Part shown: in pieces, positions 22,635-34,393 of the stretch | Layout: every line of letters starts with the position of its first letter | How positions within the stretch are numbered: the first letter of the stretch is position 1 | NCBI GenBank assembly: GCA_021030905.1 | Contig: JAGFMI010000001.1 | Coordinates: 744,001-808,000, forward strand | DNA: 64,000 bases | From: Pyrenula massariospora | Lineage: Eukaryota > Ascomycota > Eurotiomycetes > Pyrenulales > Pyrenulaceae | Direction of reading: 5' to 3' | Notes under the pieces: model-generated | What the model was told of the DNA's origin: nothing | The model's input: only the letters and a program-made list of their open reading frames with translations | Databases searched by the model: none | Translations under genes and position numbers: made by a program

Positions 22635-24434
22635 ATGCCGGATGCAATTGACGTAAGCTGTGCGCCCTAGTCGTCATTCTACGGGATCTAACACGACTTC
22701 TCAGGAACAACTTCGCAATCACGCTCAGGCATTCAATGGTCTCCTCTCTCTTATTCCCGCAAAACTCTACTACGGTGAAGATGTCAGTGTGAGTGGATCT
22801 AGTGCTCTGTTCGTCAACATCTATGCTTGGTCTTTGGCTGAGGGTAAAAACTGCAGGACCAATGGCAGCGTAAGAAGCAAACGAAGGAACAAAAGCACGC
22901 CGCAAAACAGGCCAAGCTGAATCCGAATAATTACAAGACTGCGAAAGATGTCCTGGATGAGCGCGCTGCTGCCGCGAGCAAGAAACGAAAACTTGAAGAG
23001 GACGCCGAGGATCCGACTGATGGAGTGCCAGATCGTGAGAAACCTGGAGAAGGTTTAAAACGGTTAAAAAAGCAGAACCCTTCGACGCACAAAAATGTAC
23101 AATGGGCAAATGGACACAGCGAACCCCGAAGCGCTCGGAACTTTCAGCACCAAGTTGCTGAGGAACAGATGAGCTTGCCTGACTTCGAAGCCACAAGACA
23201 TGCAGGGAAAGAAGCAAGACTTTCTAAAAATCGACAGAAACGCGAGAGACAGAAGGCACGGAAACAGGCTCTAGCCTCTGAAGGCTCTGAGCCGACTCAT
23301 AACGAAATTCCTACTACAAGAAATGACTTTCAAAAGACTAGAGCAATTGAAGATACTGTGATCAATGACAATTCTAAATATCCAACATCATACACCAGAA
23401 GCAATAAGCAAAATCGAGCGGCTTCCACCGCTTCATCCTCGCCTGAAGCCCCCTCTACGATTTTTGACGCGCCCCAAAATACTTCCACACACTCGAATTC
23501 TTCCTCAATTTCTTCTGTACAACCTATCGCCGAAAACTCATTACCAGATCCAACAATTAGAGCCAATGCCAGACCAGTAAAAGCGCCCGAGGTCCAACCA
23601 AATTTACCCCCTCAAAATAACACAACTAAGAACAAACCATCAGCTACAGAGCTCCGACAGCGCCTAACAGCCAGAATTGAAGCCCTTCGGGCGGCCCGTA
23701 ACGCCGACGGCCCCAACGGACAGCCTGCGCGATCAAGACAAGAACTACTCGAATCAAGGCGTAGAAAGGAAGAAGAGCGCCGCGCACACAAGAAAGAGAT
23801 TCGACGGCAAGCAAAAGAGGAAGAAGCTCGAAAGAGAGATGAAGAGATGGCACAACGATTTTCTCCGGGCGGTAGTGGAAGCCTGCTAGCCAGTCCAATG
23901 TCTCCGCTTCCGTCGGATATTGTCGGCAACAACTTCACCTTTGGTCACGTGGCCTTTGGCAATGGATCACAAACGAGTGACTTGGGGCCAAAGGTGAAGA
24001 AGGGTCCCTCAGACCCTGCCACTGCTTTGAAAGCTGCTCAAGCTAAACAGAACAGAGTCTCTGCTTTGGATGTAGGGAAAAGGGCGAACATCGAAGATAA
24101 GAATATGTGGTCCAATGCTAACAAGAAAGCGCGAGGGGAGAAAGTGCGTGACGATACCAACCTGTTAAAGAAGGCACTTAAAAGGAAGGAGATTCAAAAG
24201 GGGAAAAGTGCCAAGGAGTGGCAAGACCGGACAGAAGGGGTCCAGAAGGCGATGGAGGGGAAACAGAGGAAGCGGGAAGAGAATATTTGCAAGCGCCGAG
24301 AGGAGAAGGGCGCTGGGAAAGGGAAAAAGACTGGTCAAGTCGGGAATGGCAAGAGTAGTAAACCTGTCAAGAGACCAGGGTTTGAGGGAAGCTTCCGGGC
24401 GCGTAGTCGTCGCGGAGGGCCTGGAAAGAAATGA
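22635..24434 (+). CDS. RRP14: ribosomal RNA-processing protein 14, SURF6 family (3 exons)
   Basis: Model join(22635..22652,22705..22788,22857..24434), 559 aa. The first exon has only 18 nt (MPDAID). The rebuilt N-terminus, QLRNHAQAFNGLLSLIPAKL then YYGED..DQWQRKKQTKEQ, is the RRP14 N-terminal domain. The centre is Ser/Thr/Pro-rich and disordered. From about residue 260 on, LRQRLTARIEALRAARNADG followed by long Lys/Arg/Glu helices (ESRRRKEEERRAHKKEIRRQ) is the SURF6 domain, ending in a very basic tail. The protein works in the nucleolus in early processing of 40S and 60S pre-rRNA. Introns are canonical (GTAAGC, GTGAGT). Identification is secure. Confidence 0.93.
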
Positions 24435-25625
24435 AGCGATTAAGCAATGGCATAGCAATTCTCTTGATATCATGCTCTTAGGACGTTGCGACTTCGTGTG
24501 GGTGATTTGGATTAACGTTCAACCTTGCCCAAAAGTGATTGTGTCGTCTATAAAAATAAGCACCAATTCCCTGGAAACTATTTGGCCATAGAACCTATCC
24601 TCTGCAACAATGAGGTCGCGAATCCAACGCTCGACTGCTCTATGGCACAACCTGTTTTGTTCCAGAAACAGCTTGAATTAAACCCTGCTTTCAGGTCGCC
24701 ATTGGACGGTTTCAGTTGAGCCCCATCTGTGTTGAAAAAGCGTTAAGCGTCAGAGATATAGTAGAAACGGTAGGCTTTTGCCGGTTACCGAAGACCTTAT
24801 CCTGACCTCAAGACAGCCACCCTTACAGATACGACGGCCATGACTCGGCTTCTATCTTGATTCGAGGCTTCGTCTCACCTAGCCGTCGCCTCGTTTGGTA
24901 ATGTGCTCTCGGCAGCTAGCCGGAAAAATGCACGCTCCTCCGATCTGGCAAGAGAACCATGGAAGACCGCCGGCCCTAATTAGCCTACCTGAGATATTCG
25001 CCGCACTTATGGACGGCGCCTAGCTCTGAAGAGTCCTAGGTCGTCGACACCATGCTGGGGATGTGCTGCATGTTCGTGCCCCGGGGCTTGTCTAGCCTTA
25101 ACGTACCCGGGATAATATTGCTGTTTTCTCTCCCGGTCCTGGTCGCTGATCAACTGCAAAACGCACCGCCAACGTTCGCCAACCTCCGCCATTTGGGGGC
25201 CGAACACCTCACTGAATGGCGCTACCCAGCCGAGCGTCTATGATCATGAAAATCAGGGCCTCTTTTTTTTATCCCCGCAGCCATGCTCGCCACGTGAGAT
25301 TTCCCCCTTCTCTTGTTCTACCAAATTGCCTCTTTCGTCAATTGCCCATTCCGCTCATTATCACACGCGCGTTTTCAGGAACGACCGCTCGTCACTCTAA
25401 ATTCACAATCACACAGCCAACTTTTAGCGCTCACGCACGTTCAACGCGTAGATTGACTGTCTTCGCCAACACCTGCTGACCGAAACTGCCGTACTTGATC
25501 ATTGTCGCCGGCTTGCTCCTTAAAAAGGGGAACAAATTGTGCAGACGATGTATCATCAGAAGCAGTCAACAGTCTCTCAAGGACGGTGAAGCATATCTTG
25601 GAATAGTAATTCTTACTTTATTGAT
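24435..25625. other. intergenic, nothing recognised
   Basis: About 1.2 kb between RRP14 and the next plus-strand gene. Short ORFs only. The part just upstream of 25626 is the promoter of the tachykinin-family gene and contains pyrimidine-rich stretches (about 25260-25340). Confidence 0.55.
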
Positions 25626-27962
25626 ATGACTGAAAAGGGGAAGGGTGAGTCTCGCTCCGCTCCAGGGACATCCTTTCTCGAGACTACGGTAACATTGGCA
25701 ACCGAGACTTACTCTCAATAGAATTACGGCGTACTTCCCGATCCCAAAACTCAGGGATTTCCACTCCAGATCCATCAGCAGACTCTGATCATGACCGCCA
25801 AGCGCAAACGGCAAATACCCCGTCCGAGACGACTCGGTTTGAATTCGTCGATGTTAGCAGTACCAATGCCCGCCGCCAAGCCAGAGCGCATGTTATGCGC
25901 GAATTCATGCGCCAACGTCGGAAGGAACGCAATGATGGTGTCGACCCTCTGGACAGGCAAAAGTCCGAGGACTTGGCAGCTTCAACGGAGCTTATCCGAA
26001 AACCAGTCAGATCAAAGCCTAGGCCGCCGAAAGACCGTCAACCTTCCACCGACCGTGCTGAGGAAAAGGCAGCAGCTGTTTCGTCGGATGAGCCCAACTC
26101 GGAGTATTTGCCTCTCAGCAGCGACTTTCAAGGACCAGAATTTCCATCGGAGCTGCAATTGGCCGAGCAGAATGGTCTTGTTCGCAAAGGATCGAAGAGC
26201 TCTTTGCCCTTACAGACCTCACCAAGCGATGAAGACTTCTTGCAGAGTGCCTCAACTCAAATTTCCTTTCCCGATCGAAGCAGCAGCCCGTCCCCGCTGG
26301 GACGAGCTCAATCACCACTAACAGCGTCGAGAAGGGATCCATTCCATTCATTTCCTGTCATTCTTGACGACGAGGATATTCCACTCGTCGACCATTGTTC
26401 GTTATTGACTATTCCCAACGTGGTTTAAGCGACCGCTAACTTGTCAGCAGACATCACAGTAGTACCGGAATTAATGGCTAATTTCAACGGGAGAGTAATT
26501 CGCTCAGGAAGCCCAGGCTTCAATCCTACGAGAGACGTGATGATGCCAATTTCATTACGAGACCCGATCACATTCCAAGCAACAGCGCTTGCCTTCGCAG
26601 CAGGTCACCTTGCCAGGCTGCACGGCCGAACAGATACCGCACAGTCAGTCAGGCATCGAGTCCAGTCGTTACAACGGCTACGAGAGCATTTCTTCGGCGT
26701 GAAGAAACATAGCCAAGATTTGGATGTCATGGTCGCTATGCTATCGCTTTCTTCCTGTGAGGTATGAGGGAATGAGATGCTCTGGATTGTCGAAGAGAAA
26801 AACGCTGACTTGAAAAGGATCGGTTTGGCGATGGCCGAGCCGCCTGGATTCACATGCGGGCAGCAATCTCCATGTTGGCGAACCTTGCAGGCAAGATGGA
26901 CTTTGCGAATGACAGACGGTTGAAGACATACATGAACTGGTACGTCTCTACTACTGCTCTGTCGAAACCTCCCTCTTTCCTGTCCATGTCTCACAAAATC
27001 CTCCCATTTAGTTACCCACCCTGGTACGACCTCCCTCCCCTTGTGTCATACCAACCCTCCTCCACCACACTTCCGATCCTACAACCCATTCAACCACCAA
27101 GCCCCCGCCTCCCCCTATCCCCTCCCCCACCAAATACTAACCAACCCCCCAAACCAGGGTCCTAATAACCATAACCGGCCACGACCCCTCCGCCCTCCGC
27201 CCCCTAACCCCCTCCCCCTTCCCCCCGGACCCCCCTTTACCTCCCCCCACCAAACCCCCCTCCCCCTCCTCCCCCTTCCTCCCCACACCCCCAACCCCCA
27301 CAACCCCCCTAACCGACACCCTCTCCGCAACCACCTCCCTAACCTCCTTCCTCACCCGCCTCCACACCTCCACACCGCCCCACCCACCCCTCCCCCTCAC
27401 CCGCCGCCACGCCCTCTTCACCCCCCCCTCCCCCCTCCACGCCCTCCTCACCGGCCCCCCTTCCCCGCGCCGCGGCGCCCGCAACCCGGAGTACGTTCAG
27501 GCGTGCTGCAGGCTCGCCTGCGCGCTGTATTTGTGCGCTGTGCTGCTCGGGTTTGAAAGTGAGGGGGATGGGGAGGGGGCGGATGGGTGGCTGAAGAGGC
27601 TGATGCAGAGTATGGTGGAGCAGGAGTTGGATTGGCATCCGAGTGTGGAGGCGCTGATGTGGGTTTTGCTGTATGATACTGCCTCGGATGGTGGTGGTGG
27701 TGATGGGGATGAGGGGGGGAGGAGGGGGTGGGTGGGGTGGTGGGTGGGGAGGGCGATGAATGTGGTGAAGAGGTTGCCGGAGGGGAGGTGGGGGGAGGTT
27801 GGGGGGGTTTGTTTGGGGTTTTTAAGGGGGCGGAGGGTAGAGGTTGGGGTGGTGGGGGGTGGAGATGAAGGGGGAGGGGGAGGGGGATGGGAGGGGTGGG
27901 TAGTGGGGTTGAGGGAGGAGGTGCTGGGGGGACGGGGGAGTAGTCATTTGGATTTTGTTTGA
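25626..27962 (+). CDS. 'tachykinin family' fungal regulator-like protein (5 exons)
   Basis: Model join(25626..25644,25722..26396,26451..26761,26818..26939,27158..27962), 643 aa. The first exon has 19 nt (MTEKGK). FEFVDVSSTNARRQARAHVM followed by a basic RQRRKER stretch is the N-terminal hallmark of fungal proteins catalogued as 'tachykinin family'. They look like fungal-specific transcription factors without a zinc cluster. The middle (RDPITFQATALAFAAGHLAR, DRFGDGRAAWIHMRAAISML) resembles the C-terminal DUF3468-type region of such regulators. Introns 1-3 are 54-77 nt. Intron 4 is 218 nt, very C-rich, with a perfect TACTAAC branch site. The last exon is first almost entirely C-ending codons, with a Pro/Thr-rich insert, then from about 27540 almost entirely G-ending codons with Gly runs. 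Function unknown; nuclear role is inference. Confidence 0.8.
26940..27157 (+). other. 218-nt C-rich intron
   Basis: GTACGT donor, TACTAAC branch site at about 27135-27141 and AACCAG acceptor. It is two to four times longer than other introns in the window and consists largely of C/T runs. It is listed because the C-rich sequence runs on without a break from intron into exon 5. Confidence 0.75.
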
Positions 27963-29228
27963 CGGGCGGGGTGGGAGGGTTTTGCATGGATGGATAAGGG
28001 AAGTAGGGGAGGTCTGTTCTGTGCATATGGTATGATATGATCTGGTAGGATGTCATATACGCTGCGCTGTGCATGGTCTTGGTTGGAGAGCTGTGCTTGG
28101 TTATGATGCGATGCGATCAATTGGTGGATATCTGGGGTTCATCATGGTATGGTATGGCATGGCATGGCGAGTCGTTTCGTTGCATTGGAGGAAATGGACT
28201 ATCATCGTTTATTCTTTTGACATGAGAACGTGTGTTGTCCTGTATATAGCCAATAAATTGCATACACATCAATATCTAAACATCGACCGCTCAAGTATAA
28301 AAACTATTGCTGCATTAAGGAGGGGATTTCCTGCTTTTCTAAGGCTATACGTGAAGCAATTTAATGGACATGTTTGAGGCTTAGGAGTGCCCTGCAGACT
28401 GATAGAGAATGCATCGACATACGCTGATTGAGTTCACAAGGGGATCTGTGATCCTGGGTGGGCTTTGGGAGCGTGTTATCCGCTTGGCATTGACAGCGAC
28501 GCTATGCTATTCCAGTGCGGAATCATTTCCTAGAGGCCAATTTGCGAGGCGAGGGGTTATGCTGGAGAGCGTCTGGGATGTTAATTATCTAGGATGAGGG
28601 TCGATAAGGTAGGAAATATTGGATGGTTAGCCGATGATGTTACCTAGACGTTGAATTGCAAGACCACCAAAGTGGAGAGGAGGAAGGCTTGTGCGATACT
28701 TTAACCAAGACTTTTGAGGGTTTAAATTCTTTTTTGGGCGTGTTTTAGCCTTTTATGGGTACTATTGCGAAAATGTGTCTTGCGTCATACAAATTTACCA
28801 CTGGAAGCGATCATATACGAAAGATCCCTTAACATATGCTGCCTGGGATCTCAGCTGGTGTTTCTGCTCGCAGCCTGCTTGATAGCGGTGCGCGCCAGAG
28901 CCTTCTCCTCGTTCCTTTGCTTCTTTATCTTCTTCTTTCTATCATTCACCTAGGGTATCTCGAGGGCAAATAGGAAGCCTAGCCCCGCTGCCCCAGTCGA
29001 AAGATCATAACCTCATCAAAAGTCTTGCTGTACGTCCGCAGGACCTCGTCAAGCTTCGCCCTGTGCACAACATTCCTGACCGCTGCTAGTCAGGCGCATA
29101 ACAGTATAAGGCAAGCATGGTAGATACACCTACACCTACTGTACCTCTTTCTTTCACTTCAAATAGCTTAATAATCAATCAATCATCCAAGAATCATCAT
29201 AGATCAGTGTAATTACTCCCCCAATAGC
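27963..29228. other. intergenic, nothing recognised
   Basis: About 1.3 kb between converging genes. It includes a short TATGG/CATGG repeat (about 28146-28167) and otherwise AT-balanced sequence with only short ORFs. Confidence 0.6.
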
Positions 29229-31431
29229 TCAAATTCCCCAAACAACCCCATTTGCGGCCCTGATAATTGCCGCAAAAAACTTTAATACTGTGAGAGACTC
29301 TCCCGGCTGCGAGGGTATAGGGTTTGCAGGTCCATTATTCTGGGCTGTCAATATTTCAGAAGTACGGCCGGAGCTAAGATAGTCGTGAGAACCTGTCAGC
29401 GATGTAAGTGGAAGACCCAATAAATGGTAAATAATAGTGCGACTACCTTTGATATCAGTCCTCGGATGACTTATTAGTGAGGGGATCATAGTGCTAGAAA
29501 GCTTTTCCCGGGGTTCCTGGGCATTCAAAGGTTCTGCGAACTCAGGGCCTTCTTTCAATTCAGAGAAGTTCTCGGTTTGGAAATGAGATTGTGCAAAATC
29601 TGGTGTCCGCTCACGCCTGTTCTCCAGACTCCTTGTATTGTTCAAGTCTAGTTGATTGCGAGTCTCAATATGACTTCGCCGTGATTTGTAAGCTGTCATT
29701 AACTCGTCCGAGGGTCCAGCTGTGGGCAGCTCTTCCTTATCCCTCGCAGAGTCATAGCCATCCTTAGTAGACATGTTAGTAGTATTGATCTCGTCACGCC
29801 GCGGGAGCCGAACATCATTCGTATTCAATTCTATTTTGATATCCTCAACAACGGCGTCGATTGGCACCATGTACGCCCAAGGAATGTCTTGTCTGGCCGC
29901 GACGATGAAGCCGTACAGCTGCTCTTCAGCGATCACCCATGCCCCAGAGCAACCACGAGCTATGTTAAACTTAATACATATACCACTTCAACGTCCTCTT
30001 AGATTACTCACGAAGAATGTGCTTCAAAATTACTAGCTTTACCTCTAAGATTGAGCCTTCAATAAGCATGTTCGCAGAGCATGTTCGTAGGTGTCCCTGA
30101 ATAGCGTTAAATCTTCCGATTACTACGCCGACTTCTGCCTGATGCAATCCTGATACAAAATCATGGACAGAAGAACCACTATCGCCATTTGAAGGGTCGA
30201 TAATGTTCGGAAATCTGGTTACTGAATGAGGCAGGTTTTTCAAAAGCGCCCAGTCGCAAGCACACTGCCTGCCCGAAAACGTGTCACCAACAGGTGTCGA
30301 AGTCGAGCAGATTGCATGGAAAGGAAGAGACCAAATCATCTCAGAGTCAAAATCTGCTTCGTGGATGTCATTCTCCTCGCGAGAAGTTTGTGGAGTGAGC
30401 GTGTGAAGCGAACGTGTTGCATGTGATGGAAAAGGCGTCGGCACATCCGAGGAGCTTGACTCGTCATTCCCATCCTCGGCATTTAGAAAGCATTGTAGAC
30501 TTGAGCTGTCACTGCCTTCCTCATCTTCAGAGACAAATTCACTTGTTAGTGATTCTTCAGCGTCCTCCACGACAGGCCGATGCACCATATCTTGCTTAAA
30601 TGCATGTCCTGCCGTCAAGCCGAAAATTTCACCGTTTACCATGAGCAGGCCTCCAAGCGTGCAATATCCATGGGAAAGGTCTCCTAGAGTGACGCGCATC
30701 AAAAGTCCACAGCACGTGCCATGCGCACCCTCAAGGATTTGTGCATAAGGATACTCGCTCAACGCTTCGCTAGCTTCAGGGAGACCTGGCCGTGAGCTTA
30801 AAGCAATTTTTGCTTCCACCGCAATAAACATTATGCGGTGTTCTCTCAAGAGATCTCGGAGCCATTTTTGGCGTTTAGGTAGTCGTTGAACACCGCTTTT
30901 TGTCTGGGAATCCCCGCAGCTTATGATAACGGTAGGCTGTAGAGAATTTGACTTTCTACCAACCATCATAAATTCTTGCACACACGTCCCGGTACGAATA
31001 TGATGTAAAAGTAAGGCTGCAAGACGGTTCTTGATGTGCTGCTCCCAAACATTTTGGACTTTGTCGTCAATCGACATATCTGGAGAAACATAAAGCCTCT
31101 GGAAAACGGACACTTGTGGATGGAGCGACAACGAAGTTGCCGTAGACGCACTGTCCGTAGTTTTGTCAGTCTTGCTTGTTGGACTAAGTGTTGAAGGACG
31201 CGAATCATCACGCTCCTGAACAGGAATTTCTGCTGCTTGGATGCTGGAAGGTGGTGAAGGTAGCTCGGCTAAGCGGCTTTGAACACGGTTGTTATTCTCT
31301 ACACTCCCCGACCCCAGTTCGCAGGACGGAAGTCCAGACGGTGATAGCTCTGAGGGGAGCTCCAATGATAAAGCCTCGACCTTCTGCGAATTTTGGTACG
31401 TATGTCGCCGTATCTCTAGGGACAACTCCAT
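29229..31431 (-). CDS. trypsin-fold serine protease-like protein with long disordered parts (2 exons)
   Basis: Model complement(join(29229..29959,30012..31431)), 716 aa; one 52-nt intron (GTGAGT..CATAG, phase 1). Residues 1-110 are Ser-rich and disordered. A folded N-terminal region (about 110-230) precedes a chymotrypsin-like domain: FGLTAGHAF (His276), CACDWALL (Asp393) and GCSGAWVIAEEQLYGFIVAA (Ser478) give a complete His-Asp-Ser order and spacing. An acidic Ser/Glu-rich insert sits between His and Asp. The strand after Ser (LYGFIVA) is typical of a fungal family of large trypsin-like proteins without signal peptide. The C-terminus is disordered and ends with a hydrophobic amphipathic stretch (LTVLKFFAAIIRAANGVVWG). 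It is probably cytosolic. Activity is not shown. It is divergent from the gene at 31767, so the two may be co-regulated. Confidence 0.7.
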
Positions 31432-31766
31432 GATCCGGCCAGAATCTCACAGAATAGCCGGATCGTACAGAGTCATGTCTAAAAGCATGGCTCAAGTGGG
31501 AAATATCAAGCTGATGAAGTGGGAAAAAAGGCGAAAGTTGTATAAAGCCTTGCGTCGCGAAAAGTGACATCATAGCAGCCAGGTAGGTTGAGGCGGTGGC
31601 AGTGCAGTGCAATATCCCTGCTGAAGAGCCTGATTGCCAAAAGGCCATTTCATGCGCCCTGCCTAGTTTCCAAACAGTCTTGAGCTCCCTCCTGGTGAAG
31701 CAGAGAATTCTATCAACTTAGAAGAACTTGGACACTAACAAGATATCGCCCCACATCGCTGATCGG
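31432..31766. promoter_or_regulatory. shared divergent promoter region
   Basis: 335 bp between the start codons of the protease-like gene (minus) and the membrane-anchored protein gene (plus). No separate gene seen. The small distance suggests common control, which is inference. Confidence 0.45.
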
Positions 31767-32848
31767 ATGAAGCTATCTCAGCGGCCCGGTTCGCGGTCGG
31801 AGATCGGCCGAGCCTTCTTCGGCTGTGGGTTCCACGAAGACCAGCTCGTTACCTTCACATCCTATTTCGAATATTATACGAAAGAGCTCGAGCTCTTACG
31901 CACTGGAATCAGAGAAGAATCCCGGCAGAGCGGGACCCTCGCCGTGATCAGCCACGAAGACATCTTCTTTGTCGTTGGCGTACTTCGGGATAATGGACCC
32001 TCCACTCGCCCGCAAATCCGCAAGCTTTTAAGCTCCAAATTACGAAATTCGAATCCAATTTCCCTGGATCGGTCTCTTAATTTAGCATTGCGGCTATGGC
32101 TGATGATCAATGTTGAAGAGGCTGAATTTGAGGGGCTACGTCACGGCGTAACATGTGTTCAGTGGGATGACACGTCGACTCTGAAAGATTTCCTTTGTAG
32201 CGTATTCCCGCAACCGCGATGGCAAATAGATTCTCGAACAAGTCGGCTGAGCCCGCATTTCACGGCGGTATTCATGGAAGATGTCTGTGGCCTGAGAATT
32301 TCTTGGACATCCAACCTTTGCGACCATCTATTATTGGACCGACGAACGAAATTTTTGCATGTGTTTCCGTATAAATGCCTTCTCCAAGCATTAAGCGAGA
32401 GTCAGAAGGATAACAATGATCCTAGTCGGTAAGGTCACAGTCCCTCAATACCTAAAACATCGACTAATTAGCTAGCGCGCCCATTCCCTTAGAAATCCTA
32501 AGGGAAACCATGTTGTCATTAGCATTATTATTCCCCTTCTGGGATGAAAAGACTACAAAATTCCTTGAAAAAGAGAAACAAACCTTCAATGTCTACGGCC
32601 CGTTTGAAGTCATACGAACACACTCTCTTTTGGAATTCGACCATTGGCGAGACCGGCTACTTGAGCTTCACGAGGAGATCTTCCTGTCTCCACCCGTAAG
32701 TTGGGCGCAGCTGTGGGGAGACCGCCGAAATCCGCAACAATTCTGGACCTTTTGGACCGCACTAGCGATATTGCTTTTGACAATAGTATCAACCGCTGCG
32801 ACGATTGTTCAAGCATGGGCTTCGGTTGCCTCTTTGCGAAAATCCTAA
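31767..32848 (+). CDS. uncharacterised fungal protein with C-terminal membrane helix (2 exons)
   Basis: Model join(31767..32428,32476..32848), 344 aa. The intron of 47 nt (GTAAGG..GCTAG, CTAAT branch) joins in phase 2, giving DPSRAPIPLEILRETMLSL. The protein has GRAFFGCGFHEDQL, a winged-helix-like stretch (ISHEDIFFVVGVLRDNGPST), WTSNLCDHLLLD and LHVFPYKCLL. These recur in a widespread family of fungal hypothetical proteins. One strong helix lies near the C-terminus (FWTALAILLLTIVSTAATIV), so it is probably tail-anchored or single-pass. The function is unknown. It is divergently paired with a trypsin-like protein. Confidence 0.66.
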
Positions 32849-33280
32849 GTACCCGGCTCTGAAGCTCGGTGGGCTCGGAACTATTCTTGTGCGAGGGTTG
32901 GGGAAGGGGTTGTGTTGGGAATATGCCTATGAATGGCGGGGTTAAGCTTTTAGAATTGAAATCTGCATCGAATTGGAAGGTTTCAACGGCTTGAGCCCCC
33001 AAGTAAGCGCACTAGCTCGCCATGGAAATAATTCCTAATCTCCGAACAGTCTACGGTAGTTTGGTGACGATGAATCTCCACCGTGATTATTGTGACAAGG
33101 AAGGCGGGACGGTTACTGCAATGTGGGAGAGGTATGAAAGAGAGCTTGATGATCGCGTGGGTTCGTTCTAGGCGTTACGAGATCACATCGCGCATGTATG
33201 AGGCTGGCTGCGGCTCACTTGGAAAAATATCGAGCAACACTTCGACGCATTTTTGATCTCAGATCACCATTATACATCGT
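32849..33280. other. intergenic, nothing recognised
   Basis: About 430 bp between converging genes, carrying their 3' ends. No motif seen. Confidence 0.6.
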
Positions 33281-34393
33281 TCAAGCCTCCCATCTCCTCC
33301 CCTTCCTCGCCGGAAGACCACCCATAGCAACCTGCTGCGGCAGCGTAACCCGATTCGCCAACCCCCCCAAATCCACCGCCGGAATCCCCCCATCTTCTGC
33401 AAGAAACCTCATCACCCTCTCCGCCACCCACTGCGGGTTTTCCTCCCCCACCCAATGCCCCGCCTTAGGCACAACATCCGTCTGCAAATTCGTCGCCACG
33501 TTTTTAAACGTCGTCTCAACCGCACTGAGGGGCGCCAAGCTCGCCTCCCCACCCATCGCCAGCGCCGGCATCTCCAAGGGCTGCTTCCCAATCGTGCGAT
33601 TAAAAAACTCCGTGTCCGCCCACTGCGCCTGGAAGTACTTGAACGCCGCCCTCAAAAACCCGGGCTTCTGCACCGCGCGCGTGTAGGTATCCAGCATATC
33701 CTCCGACAGCGCCGCGTTCCCCGCGTACGCCGCGTGGTAGAAGTACCAGACGAGGTACTCGCGCTCCTTGCCGGACAAGAAAAACTCAGGCACGTCCGGG
33801 ATGGCGAAGAAGGCGAGCTGCCACTGCGAGGAGGCGGTCCAGGAGGGGTTGGGGGTCTGGGCGTATTCGTAGGCGCCGTTGTCGACGCCGGGGATGGGGT
33901 ACTCGATCATGACGATGCGTTTGACGAGCTGGCGGTTGTTGGCCGCTAATGCGGCGGCGAGGCCGACCCCTTTGTCGTGCGAGACGACGTAGGCGCTGGT
34001 GATGTTGAGGAAGTCGAGGACGCCTTTGAGGTCCTGGCTGGCGGTGGCGGCGGAGTAGTCGTCGTCGTGGGCGAGGGAGGAGTCGCCGCAGCCGCGGTTG
34101 TCGGGAGCGATGACGGTGTAATTTTGTGCTAGTATGGGGCCGATGGTGTTCCAGGTGTACTGCAGGTATGAAAGGTGAGGTTAAAGAGCCAAACGGAGAG
34201 ATGGGAAGCTTACCGAATGTTCTGGCACGCCGTGCACAAGGAGGATTGGTGGTCCACTGCCTGCATATCGAAGGTGGATGTCGGAGTTTGCCAATGCTAC
34301 CCGTTGGTGTGGCCACTGATCAAATGGCAGCATGGCAGACAACACTGGAACAACATACAGCCATGCAAGGCTTGTGAATATTTCTAAGAGCAT
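33281..34393 (-). CDS. alpha/beta hydrolase, epoxide hydrolase-like (2 exons)
   Basis: Model complement(join(33281..34159,34214..34393)), 352 aa; intron of 54 nt (GTAAGC..CTGCAG, phase 0). The N-terminus (MLLEIFTSLAWLYVVPVLSA) is a signal peptide or anchor. The hydrolase core follows: HLRYAGSGPPILLVHGVPE (oxyanion HGxP), VIAPDNRGCGDS, nucleophile elbow VVSHDKGVG with Asp near residue 122, and the catalytic His in KAGHWVGEENP. The Asp nucleophile and HGxP fit soluble epoxide hydrolases or haloacetate dehalogenases, enzymes that open epoxide rings or remove halogen by an ester intermediate. The cap domain has YLVWYFYHAAY. The substrate is unknown. Coding sequence changes from C-ending to G-ending codons towards its 3' end. 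Confidence 0.87.

Noticed and set aside
27041-27556. Plus-strand Pro-rich ORF of 171 aa
   Set aside because: Out of frame with the real exon 5 and starts inside an intron; a product of C runs.
27448-28074. Minus-strand Pro/His-rich ORF of 208 aa
   Set aside because: It is the mirror of the G-rich coding end of the plus-strand gene at 25626-27962; its composition comes from the base skew.
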